Below, in pieces: positions 1-5,959 of a stretch of 5,959 bases of DNA. A model generated the notes under the pieces. It made no database searches. It was not told where the DNA came from and worked only from the letters and a program-made list of their open reading frames with translations. The stretch comes from JAFDVL01 sp031371805 (GTDB lineage: Bacteria > Acidobacteriota > Blastocatellia > RBC074). A program made the translations under genes and the position numbers. The stretch spans positions 1 to 5,959 of the forward strand of contig JANMKB010000083.1 of assembly GCA_031371805.1 (NCBI GenBank), given 5' to 3'. Within the stretch, counting starts at the first letter, position 1. Each line of letters begins with the position of its first letter.

Positions 1-518
1 ATTCCATACTGCTCATAAAATTCTTTTTCAAAGGGTAAAATCACGAGCATCCGCTCGACATCGCGTTTGATGGCTTTGACGCGATAGCTGCGCCACGCCC
101 ACACCTGCGGACTGATGTAATAAAATACGCGCTGTCCATCACGCTTCAGCTTTTTTGCCAGACGCAAATTGAACTCCGGCCAGTCCAGCAAAATCACGGC
201 GTCGGGTTGGCGAATTTTTGCTGCCTCGCGCAACTGGCGGAAAACGTGCAGGAATTTTGGCAGGGCTGCGGCGACTTCGAGCGCGCCCATAATCGCCAAG
301 TCACGGACATCAACCAAAGTCTCAACCCCAGCCGCACGCATTTCATCCCCGCCAGCGCCAAAAAAATTAAATTGCACATCGGGACGCAGGCGGCGCAACG
401 CTTTGACCAGATGCGCGGCGTGCTTATCGCCGGAGGCCTCGCCCGCCACGAGCATCAATTTGAGGCTGGAATTTTTTGAAAGTTCGGCGTTCGTTTCTTT
501 TACCTGATAGCTGCTCAC
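1..518 (-). CDS. lpxB: Lipid-A-disaccharide synthase, N-terminal part (runs off the window)
   Basis: LpxB (glycosyltransferase family 19) joins UDP-2,3-diacylglucosamine to lipid X to form the lipid A disaccharide on the cytoplasmic face of the inner membrane. About 172 residues are visible of a protein usually near 380. Seen directly, numbering from the GTG: LMLVAGEASGD at about residues 21-31, GAGGDEMRAAG and LAIMGALEV further on, then DWPEFNLRLA, the family signature YYISPQVWAWR, and LPFEKEFYEQYG at the edge. The frame is open throughout. The chosen start is GTG at 518-516. A TAA stop lies directly before it in this frame, and it overlaps the stop of the upstream hydrolase gene. No clear Shine-Dalgarno precedes it. 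The alternative is ATG at 455-453, just before LVAGEASGD, which also lacks a good ribosome binding site. The GTG start adds 21 residues before that Met. Identity is secure; the exact start is not. Confidence 0.95.
   Translation of the reverse strand, partial: MSSYQVKETNAELSKNSSLKLMLVAGEASGDKHAAHLVKALRRLRPDVQFNFFGAGGDEMRAAGVETLVDVRDLAIMGALEVAAALPKFLHVFRQLREAAKIRQPDAVILLDWPEFNLRLAKKLKRDGQRVFYYISPQVWAWRSYRVKAIKRDVERMLVILPFEKEFYEQYG
515..518 (-). promoter_or_regulatory. GTGA stop/start overlap between the ester hydrolase gene and lpxB
   Basis: On the minus strand the hydrolase ends in AAG TGA and the lpxB frame opens with the GTG formed by the same bases. The stop (517-515) and start (518-516) therefore share two bases within GTGA. 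No Shine-Dalgarno-like sequence lies just upstream of the GTG, which fits reinitiation by ribosomes finishing the hydrolase. That lpxB starts here rather than at the internal ATG (455-453) is inferred. Confidence 0.65.
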
Positions 519-2392
519 TTAGTTTTGACAGGCAAACTGAGGTGTGAGGGGAATTGTGGTGAGCGAAACACACGCTGTGTCGCCGCCTGATAATCTGAAT
601 CTTTCGCCTTGAAAATATTCTCAACGAATTTTTGCGGATTGCGATCATAAACCGGAAACCATGTGCTTTGGACCTGCACCATCAGGCGATGACCTTTTTT
701 GAAGGTGTGATCCGCCCAGCGCAAATCCCAGGTATATTCATTTACTTCATTCGGCTTGATCGGCTCCGGCTGCGCAAAACTTTTGCGATAACGACCGCGA
801 AAAATTTCATCCGCGACCATTAACTGAAAACCGCTCATGCGCATGTCCGGCGCCCATTCTTCGGGATACACATCAATCAATTTCGCAATCCAGTCACTGT
901 CGCTGCCTGTTGTGGACGCAAAGAGATGCGCCAGCACCTGACCAGAAATTGTAATGTCCTCGGTCAAAGGTTCAGTTTCCCAACTCAGCACATCGGGGCG
1001 ATTGTGAACGAAGCGCTGATCTTCCACCAGCCACGTGCGCCAGTCGGAGCCTTTCGGATGATAGGTTGCCTGAATCGGACGATGGCGATAAGGCACGGGA
1101 TGTTTTGGATCAGAAATATATTCGTCGTAATCGTTGGAGTTTTGTTTGGGAGCATCGAATGACAGTTTGCCATCACGCTGAAAATACAGATTGCGCGGCG
1201 TGATATTTTGTTTGGGCGGCCACGCGTCGTAAGTTTTCCATTCGTTGCTGCCGGTTTCAAAAGTCGTCGCTTCAGGTAATTTGAACTCGCCTTTGCCTTT
1301 CAAATGAGTTGCGAAAAAAGGCGCTTGAATTTTCTCGCGGAAGTATTGGCTGGTCGCGGAGGCAAACTCAATTTTGCCCAAATTACTCCCGCTGCTTCTG
1401 GCCCAGCCGCCGTGATTCCAGGGGCCGACAACCAGATAATTCAAATTGTTAGTATCGTTTTTTTCGAGCGCGGCATAAGTAATCATCGCGCCGTAAAAAT
1501 CTTCCTGATCCCACCATCCGGCGACGTTCAGCGTCGGCACAGTCGGCTTCGTGACAATTTTATCCAGGGCTTTGCTCTGCCAGTTGCGATCATAGGTTGG
1601 GTGATTGATGAAACTTTCCCAGGTCGGCAATTTGCCCTTGAAATATTTTTCATTCACATTCGACAACGCGCCGAGCCTTAAATACCAGTCGTAAGTATCG
1701 TAGCGGTCATGTTTGAAATCGGTGTCTGTTTTCGCTGTTTCTAACTCGTAGACATATTCAAAACCATAGCTTAGCCGAAAGGCTCCGTTATGAAAAAAAT
1801 CATCGCCCATCCAGGTATCACCCATCGCGGCCTGTGGTGAAGCGGCCTTCAAGGCGGGATGCGGTTCAATCAACGCCATCACCGTTGTCCAGCCGCCATA
1901 AGAAATTCCGAACACGCCCACGCGCCCGTTATTATTGCTGACGTTTTTGAGCAACCAGCCAATCGTGTCGTATGTATCCGTCGTTTCGTCTATCGCTTTG
2001 GGATCATTTTTATTTTCGCGCAACGGGCGATTCATCACGAATTTACCTTCGGATTTATAGCGCCCGCGAATGTCCTGAAAAACAAAAATATAACCGTCTT
2101 TGATAAGTTCTTTCTGCGCGGCATTGAGGCCGTCACTATCATGACCATCAACGCCGTAAGGAGTGCGATCCATCAGGAGCGGCAACGGCTCAGACATATT
2201 TTCCGGCGCGAGAATTACCGTATGCAATTTGGCGCCATCGCGCATCGGAATCATCACATCAGTTTTTTTGAAAGGGACTTTTCCTGCTTCCTGTTTGGCA
2301 GGCGCAGTGGCTTGCGCATAGACAGGGGGCGAGTAAAAGCTCAAAGCCAGCAGCAGGCTCAGGCCGTAAAATTGTTTTGAGTATTTCAGCAT
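515..2392 (-). CDS. Secreted alpha-amino acid ester hydrolase-like enzyme (CocE/NonD, X-Pro dipeptidyl-peptidase S15-like family)
   Basis: This is a predicted exported serine hydrolase of 625 residues. It begins MLKYSKQFYGLSLLLALSF, a signal peptide with probable cleavage after PPVYA (about residue 26). An alpha/beta-hydrolase domain covers roughly residues 40-340 and includes VPFKKTDVMIPMRDG near its start and FVFQDIRGRY at 103-112. The catalytic Ser164-Tyr165 lies in GISYGG, Asp295 in GWWDQED and His327 in GPWNHGG. A jelly-roll C-terminal domain follows from about 420 and includes IFRGRYRKSF and STWFPVYDRNPQKFV. From memory of the Xanthomonas citri enzyme (EC 3.1.1.43), the carboxylate cluster that holds the substrate alpha-amino group matches Asp198 (in WMGDDFFH), Glu297 and Asp298, so all three are present. 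Known members hydrolyse alpha-amino acid esters and acylate or deacylate beta-lactam nuclei. The natural substrate is unknown. The start at ATG 2392 has a strong AAGGAG; a longer reading from 2428 lacks this. It overlaps lpxB at its 3' end. Confidence 0.88.
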   Translation of the reverse strand: MLKYSKQFYGLSLLLALSFYSPPVYAQATAPAKQEAGKVPFKKTDVMIPMRDGAKLHTVILAPENMSEPLPLLMDRTPYGVDGHDSDGLNAAQKELIKDGYIFVFQDIRGRYKSEGKFVMNRPLRENKNDPKAIDETTDTYDTIGWLLKNVSNNNGRVGVFGISYGGWTTVMALIEPHPALKAASPQAAMGDTWMGDDFFHNGAFRLSYGFEYVYELETAKTDTDFKHDRYDTYDWYLRLGALSNVNEKYFKGKLPTWESFINHPTYDRNWQSKALDKIVTKPTVPTLNVAGWWDQEDFYGAMITYAALEKNDTNNLNYLVVGPWNHGGWARSSGSNLGKIEFASATSQYFREKIQAPFFATHLKGKGEFKLPEATTFETGSNEWKTYDAWPPKQNITPRNLYFQRDGKLSFDAPKQNSNDYDEYISDPKHPVPYRHRPIQATYHPKGSDWRTWLVEDQRFVHNRPDVLSWETEPLTEDITISGQVLAHLFASTTGSDSDWIAKLIDVYPEEWAPDMRMSGFQLMVADEIFRGRYRKSFAQPEPIKPNEVNEYTWDLRWADHTFKKGHRLMVQVQSTWFPVYDRNPQKFVENIFKAKDSDYQAATQRVFRSPQFPSHLSLPVKTK

Positions 2393-2397
2393 TACAA

Positions 2398-2403
2398 CTC
2401 CTT
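2398..2403 (-). promoter_or_regulatory. Ribosome binding site of the ester hydrolase
   Basis: AAGGAG on the minus strand lies five bases upstream of ATG 2392-2390. It is the best Shine-Dalgarno sequence in the window. It decides the start: the codon at 2392 gives a clean signal peptide, whereas the in-frame start at 2428 would add 12 residues ahead of it and sits inside the inverted repeat. Confidence 0.85.
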
Positions 2404-2427
2404 CATTGCCGTATAAATGCAGAAACA

Positions 2428-2482
2428 CGCACGCAGTAAGTGTGCCTTATATTTGCCCTTATATTTGCCCTTACTGCGTGCG
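2428..2482. repeat. Perfect 13-bp inverted repeat with a 29-base loop, between the S9 peptidase and the ester hydrolase
   Basis: The left arm CGCACGCAGTAAG (2428-2440) is exactly complementary to CTTACTGCGTGCG (2470-2482). On the minus-strand transcript the hairpin starts 11 bases after the peptidase stop codon and ends about 24 bases before the hydrolase Shine-Dalgarno. No run of U follows the stem, so it is not a standard intrinsic terminator. It could be a palindromic repeat element, an mRNA-stabilising or processing hairpin, or a protein-binding site. The rest of this 101-base gap (2393-2493) shows only the ribosome binding site and a weak TTTATAC stretch that might be a -10 box. Confidence 0.8.
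2445..2473. repeat. 12-base tandem repeat in the hairpin loop (2.4 copies)
   Basis: The unit CCTTATATTTGC occurs at 2445-2456 and again at 2457-2468. A third partial copy, CCTTA, at 2469-2473 runs into the right arm of the inverted repeat. The copies are identical. The array fills nearly all of the loop, so the repeat and palindrome look like one composite element. On the minus strand the unit reads as an AT-rich GCAAATATAAGG. Its function is unknown. Confidence 0.85.
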
Positions 2483-2493
2483 GGCTTCCGCAG

Positions 2494-4497
2494 TTATTTC
2501 TTGCGATATTTTTCAAACCAGCCACGCAAATATAAAATCTGCGCAATGCGATTCGAGGGATGGCGCGGCGTCGCATTGAAAGGATGAAATTCATCGTTGA
2601 TTCGCACCATCACCGTCTCAACTTTGCGCAATTTTAAGGCACGATAATATTGCTCCGTTTGTTCCATCGGCGTCCGCAAATCTAATTCCCCAGTCATCAA
2701 CATTGTCGGCGTCGTCACGTTGCCAACATAAGTAATCGGCGAGCGGCGTGTGTGTTCGGAAGCATCTTCCCACGGTAATTTTTTGAAATTGTAATACCAC
2801 GAAGCGCCATCCGTAGTGCCGACAAAGCTGTACCAGTTAATGACAGGTTTCATCACAACGGCAGCCGTAAAACGATTTGTGTGACCAATAATCCACGAAG
2901 TCAGGACGCCGCCGCCGCTGCCTCCGCACACAAATAAATTACGTTCATCAACGTAGCCTTTCTTCATCACAGCATCTACACCATTCATCAAATCGTCGTA
3001 ATCCTGCCCCGGATAATTGTTGTTGATCGCGTTGCCGAATTCTTTGCCGTAACCCGTTGAGCCGCGTGGATTCGTGTACAGCACAACGTAGCCCGCCGCC
3101 GCATGTTGTTGAAATTCAAAATTCATCCCCACGCCGTACATCGCATGCGGGCCGCCGTGAATGTACAAAATCAGCGGATATTTTTTGGCCGCATCGAAAT
3201 CAGGCGGCTTCACGATCCAGCCCTGCACTTTCATTCCGCCCACGGAGTCGTACCAGATTTCTTCGACTGCGCCGAGTTTTTTCCCGTCAAGCACGTCGCC
3301 ATTCACGTCCGTTAATTTTTTGATGACAGGTTCTTTTACTTTGAAAATTACGACATCGCCGGGTTCGGTTGCGCTCATCAGCGTTCCGACCGCATAACCA
3401 TTTTGCGCAATGTTAGCAAGGTTGATTTGATGTTCGCCTTTGGTGATTGGCGAGACTTCACCTTTCAGGGAAACGAAATTTACATTGTTTGCGCCGCGAT
3501 CTTCCGTCGTGAAAAAGATACCATTATTTTCGGCTGACCAGTTAATTTCAGATGGCGCACGATCCAGTGTCGTGGTCAATTCGCGTTTGCCGGAACCATC
3601 TATATTCATCAGGTAAAGATGCGCTACGCTGTAGGTGTCGGCGCTGAAATCCGAGCCGACATACGCGACAAATTTTCCATCGGGCGAAACAGTAGGGGTG
3701 GTATCCGGCCCCTTGCGATCCGTCAATTGTTTGATCGTACCGGCATTGATATGAAGCGCGTAAATGTCTGATCCCCAGCGATCATATTCGGCATCAGCAC
3801 GCCGCGCCGCGCTGAATAATATTGTCGTTGCATCAGGCGTCCATTCCGGTGCGCTGTGATTGTAATCGCCATCGGTTAATTGGCGCGGAGTTCCGCCTTC
3901 ACTCGAATTGATGACAAAAATATGTGCGAAGGTGTCAGGCAAATTGCCTGCGCCATCAGCCCGCCAGTTCAATGTATCACTGACTTTCGGAGGATCAATC
4001 CACTTCGCGCCATTTGGACGCGGCGGCATTTTGATGGCAAATTTTTGTTGTGAGGCAGGCATTGCCATTGTGAAGGCAATGCGTTTTCCATCGGGCGACC
4101 AGGTAAGATTTCCGGGACTTCGTTCAAGCCGCGTAAGTTGTGTCTCTGCGCCGGAGTCCAGCCACTTGACGAAGACTTGTGCGCCTGCTGGCTGCCCCGC
4201 CGCAATGTAGGCGATGCGCTTTCCATCGGGTGACCATTGTGCTGCTGCGCCTTTAACGAGGAAGCGGTTGCGGCTGCCATCCGCATTCACCATCCAGATG
4301 TCGGATTCGTATTTGTCGTTGAGCTTATCCGTCCAGCGGCGCGTGTAAACAATCTGGCTGCCATCAGGAGAGATTTGTGGGGCCGCGACAAATTCCCAGT
4401 CGAGGTATTGCTCAACGGTGAGTTTGTTGTTGCCATTGGCAAAGGCGTGAATAACTAAGGTGAGAAGCAGTACTAAGGAGAAAAATTGTTTTAGCAT
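2494..4497 (-). CDS. Secreted S9-family serine peptidase (prolyl oligopeptidase/acylaminoacyl-peptidase type)
   Basis: A 667-residue exported peptidase that should cleave short peptides, acting as an oligopeptidase, dipeptidyl peptidase or acylaminoacyl peptidase. The first 20 residues form a signal peptide (MLKQFFSLVLLLTLVIHAFA, likely cut before NG). Residues about 35-400 are a beta-propeller with repeated SPDG-type (PD40) motifs at about 40-53, 86-99, 131-143, 217-230 and 268-281. The catalytic domain (about 410-667) has HGGP at 447-450, NPRGSTGYG at 476-484, nucleophile Ser527 in GGSGGG, Asp606 in GELDLRTP and His638 in NDEFHPF. The triad is therefore intact. Gly follows the catalytic Ser, where many relatives have Tyr, His or Asn. 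The C-terminal PRHPSNRIAQILYLRGWFEKY matches the S9C type I remember. ATG 4497 has only a weak AAGAG four bases upstream. It lies 76 bases after lctP and 101 before the ester hydrolase, possibly in one transcript. Exact cleavage preference cannot be read from the sequence. Confidence 0.93.
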   Translation of the reverse strand: MLKQFFSLVLLLTLVIHAFANGNNKLTVEQYLDWEFVAAPQISPDGSQIVYTRRWTDKLNDKYESDIWMVNADGSRNRFLVKGAAAQWSPDGKRIAYIAAGQPAGAQVFVKWLDSGAETQLTRLERSPGNLTWSPDGKRIAFTMAMPASQQKFAIKMPPRPNGAKWIDPPKVSDTLNWRADGAGNLPDTFAHIFVINSSEGGTPRQLTDGDYNHSAPEWTPDATTILFSAARRADAEYDRWGSDIYALHINAGTIKQLTDRKGPDTTPTVSPDGKFVAYVGSDFSADTYSVAHLYLMNIDGSGKRELTTTLDRAPSEINWSAENNGIFFTTEDRGANNVNFVSLKGEVSPITKGEHQINLANIAQNGYAVGTLMSATEPGDVVIFKVKEPVIKKLTDVNGDVLDGKKLGAVEEIWYDSVGGMKVQGWIVKPPDFDAAKKYPLILYIHGGPHAMYGVGMNFEFQQHAAAGYVVLYTNPRGSTGYGKEFGNAINNNYPGQDYDDLMNGVDAVMKKGYVDERNLFVCGGSGGGVLTSWIIGHTNRFTAAVVMKPVINWYSFVGTTDGASWYYNFKKLPWEDASEHTRRSPITYVGNVTTPTMLMTGELDLRTPMEQTEQYYRALKLRKVETVMVRINDEFHPFNATPRHPSNRIAQILYLRGWFEKYRKK

Positions 4498-4510
4498 AAA
4501 ACTCTTGAAG

Positions 4511-4577
4511 GTAGGATAGGCGTTCCACCTGTCACTTCTGGAAATAAGAGGGAGGACAGGCGGGACGCCTATCCTAC
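4511..4577. repeat. Long imperfect palindrome filling the lctP-peptidase gap
   Basis: The arms are 23 bases each: 4511-4533 (starting GTAGGATAGGCGT) and 4555-4577 (ending ACGCCTATCCTAC), around a 21-base loop. Pairing breaks only at 4524/4564 and 4527/4561, which in the minus-strand RNA are one C-A mismatch and one G-U wobble. The right arm covers the lctP stop codon (4576-4574). The left arm ends 13 bases before the peptidase ATG, leaving its weak ribosome binding site just outside. No U run follows, so it is not a typical terminator. The size, near-perfect arms and placement exactly in the gap resemble REP or small palindromic elements that spread between genes. This is inferred, because the window holds only one copy. 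Nothing else is visible in the 76-base gap. Confidence 0.85.
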
Positions 4578-5959
4578 TTTGGAATTGCCCAGGGAATCAC
4601 GTAGGCAAAAAACATCACGATTAATCCCACCAGAATTGCCAGCGCGAGGCTGTGTTTGAAGACTGCTTTAAAAATTGCTGCTTCATTACCTGCCTGTTGC
4701 GTCGCCGCGCTGGAAACGACGATGGATTGCGCGTCAATCATTTTGCCCATCACGCCACCGGCGGAATTCGCCGCGCCCATCAAAATTGCACTTAATCCAA
4801 GTTGCTCCGCCGTCACTTTTTGCAGATTGCCGAACAGGGCATTTGATCCGGCATCGGTTCCCGTCAACGCGACGCCCATCCATCCCAGCATTGTTCCAAA
4901 GAACGGATACAACTTGCCAGTTCCCGTCAGGCTCAAGCCCAGCACCGTATCCATGCCGGCATAGCGCGTGACGTAAGCCAGCCCGACCATAAAACTGATC
5001 GCCAGAATTGACGGGATCATTTCGAGAAACGTATTTTTGAAAATGCGGAAAGTTCTGCCGAGCGGGAGTCCGGCTAACAGGGCGGCGATGAAGCCTCCAA
5101 TAAAAATTGCGGTGCCGGGAATTCCGACAAAATTCAAATTCACGGTTGCATCTTCCGGCAATGGTTTGGGAGCCACGGGCGGCATTTTCAGCACAGCGTT
5201 ATGCAGCATCGGCATCGGTTGTTTGAGCGCATCGAAATTCAAATATTTTTGGATCGAAGGCAAGCCCGTTACAAAAATTAAGACAGAGGCAATGATGAAT
5301 GGCGACCAGCCTTTGAGCACTTCAGCGAGTGAATGTTTGTGATGAAGCTCCGGCATATCAGGATTGACGGGAATGATTTCTTTCGGCTTCCAGAATTTCA
5401 AAAATATCACCATCACCAGCAACGAAAAAATTCCGGCGACAATGTCAACCAAGCCAGTATCCTGAAAATTTGACCAGTAAAATTGCATTCCGGCGAACGA
5501 CACGCCGCTGACGATTAAAGCGGGCAAGACCTGCATGGTTTCTTTCCATCCGACCATACTTCGCACCAACCAGAGCGGCAGGATGACAGAAAGGATTGGC
5601 AAAATTCTCCCGGTCATTGCGCTGAATTGCGCCTCCGGCAAACCTGTGACTCCGGCTAAAGTACGAATCGGATTCCCGACGCCACCCCACGCGACCGGAG
5701 CCGTGTTAGCGATCAAGCACAAGGTCGCCGCCTGAAATGGTTGAAAGCCCAGCCCGATGAGAAATGATCCGGCAATCGCGACGGGAGCGCCGCCTCCGCC
5801 TGTGCCTTCAAGAAAAGCGCCGAAGCAAAAGGCGATCAAAATTAGTTGCAATCTTTTGTCACCGGAAAGTCCGGCGATGGAATCTTTCATCACTTGAAAC
5901 TGTCCCGTTTCGCACGCGATGTTGTACAAAAAAATCGAAGCGATGATGATCCAGGCGAT
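4574..5959 (-). CDS. lctP: L-lactate permease, C-terminal 461 residues (start lies off the window)
   Basis: LctP/LldP transporters (TC 2.A.14) import L-lactate, and often D-lactate and glycolate, with protons across the cytoplasmic membrane. The frame is open to the right edge, so the N-terminus (very roughly 80-110 residues against E. coli LldP, 551) is missing. Seen directly, numbering from the edge: TGQFQVMKDSIAGLSGDKRLQ at about 18-38, AFCFGAFLEGTGGGGAPVAI at 43-62, LCLIANTAPVAWG, LTGTDAGSNALFGNLQ at 365-380, ANSAGGVMGKMIDAQSI at 397-413, and a hydrophobic end VIPWAIPK. About 11 membrane segments are visible. The family signature usually reads close to EGAAGFG; here it is EGTGGGG, so the substrate range may differ. 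An apparent TTG start at 5929 is not the real start, because conserved permease sequence continues upstream of it. The TAG stop lies in the palindrome that follows. The family is secure, the exact substrate less so. Confidence 0.92.
   Translation of the reverse strand: MAWIIIASIFLYNIACETGQFQVMKDSIAGLSGDKRLQLILIAFCFGAFLEGTGGGGAPVAIAGSFLIGLGFQPFQAATLCLIANTAPVAWGGVGNPIRTLAGVTGLPEAQFSAMTGRILPILSVILPLWLVRSMVGWKETMQVLPALIVSGVSFAGMQFYWSNFQDTGLVDIVAGIFSLLVMVIFLKFWKPKEIIPVNPDMPELHHKHSLAEVLKGWSPFIIASVLIFVTGLPSIQKYLNFDALKQPMPMLHNAVLKMPPVAPKPLPEDATVNLNFVGIPGTAIFIGGFIAALLAGLPLGRTFRIFKNTFLEMIPSILAISFMVGLAYVTRYAGMDTVLGLSLTGTGKLYPFFGTMLGWMGVALTGTDAGSNALFGNLQKVTAEQLGLSAILMGAANSAGGVMGKMIDAQSIVVSSAATQQAGNEAAIFKAVFKHSLALAILVGLIVMFFAYVIPWAIPK

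Noticed and set aside
169..507. Plus-strand open frame (112 codons) over the lpxB region
   Set aside because: It is antisense to conserved LpxB motifs and has a low-complexity Ser/Arg/Ala composition typical of a shadow frame.
2265..2276. Run of seven A on the coding strand of the ester hydrolase, followed by C, as a possible -1 frameshift site
   Set aside because: The codons read TTC AAA AAA ACT, which is not the phase needed for an A AAA AAC slip. The zero frame continues into a full-length conserved protein.
1859..2380. Long plus-strand open frame (173 codons)
   Set aside because: It lies wholly antisense to the well-supported ester hydrolase gene. The translation shows no recognisable domain, and it is a frame shadow of that gene.
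2404..2445. Possible promoter for the ester hydrolase (TTACTG, 17 bases, TTATAC on the minus strand)
   Set aside because: The spacing is right, but the -35 matches the consensus poorly and overlaps the inverted repeat. It is too weak to list as a feature.
4511..4577. Intrinsic terminator after lctP
   Set aside because: The stem is strong, but no U-rich tract follows on the minus-strand transcript, so it is listed as a palindromic repeat instead.
5764..5946. Arg-rich plus-strand open frame near the right edge
   Set aside because: It is antisense to conserved lactate permease sequence, and its Arg-rich composition is a by-product of the opposite strand.

Overview
The window carries four genes, all on the minus strand and closely spaced. 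In transcription order (right to left) they are the C-terminal part of an L-lactate permease (lctP), a secreted S9-family serine peptidase, a secreted alpha-amino-acid-ester-hydrolase-like enzyme (CocE/NonD superfamily), and the N-terminal part of lpxB (lipid-A-disaccharide synthase). Both outer genes run off the window. No RNA gene, CRISPR array, transposase or plus-strand gene could be supported.

The lpxB gene implies a Gram-negative (diderm) bacterium that makes lipid A. The style of LpxB (a DWPEFNLRLA stretch followed by YYISPQVWAWR), the two exported hydrolases and the middling GC content fit an Acidobacteriota member, possibly Blastocatellia. This is inferred from remembered family resemblance and was not tested by a search.

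Layout: lctP ends at 4574. A 76-base gap is almost filled by a long imperfect palindrome (4511-4577) whose right arm includes the lctP stop codon. The S9 peptidase (4497-2494) follows. A 101-base gap then holds a second, perfect 13-bp inverted repeat with a 12-base tandem repeat in its loop (2428-2482), followed by a good ribosome binding site. The ester hydrolase (2392-515) overlaps lpxB in a GTGA stop/start junction, so these two are very probably co-transcribed and translationally coupled.

How the genes fit together: the two exported hydrolases could release amino acids or peptides outside the cytoplasmic membrane, and the permease would import lactate or related hydroxy acids. That suggests a scavenging cluster, but nothing in the sequence proves a shared pathway. 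Joining lpxB to such a cluster is the least ordinary feature. I see no convincing new defence, mobile or regulatory system. The best leads are the two palindromic intergenic elements, the ester hydrolase with a complete amino-group-binding carboxylate cluster, and the hydrolase-lpxB coupling.
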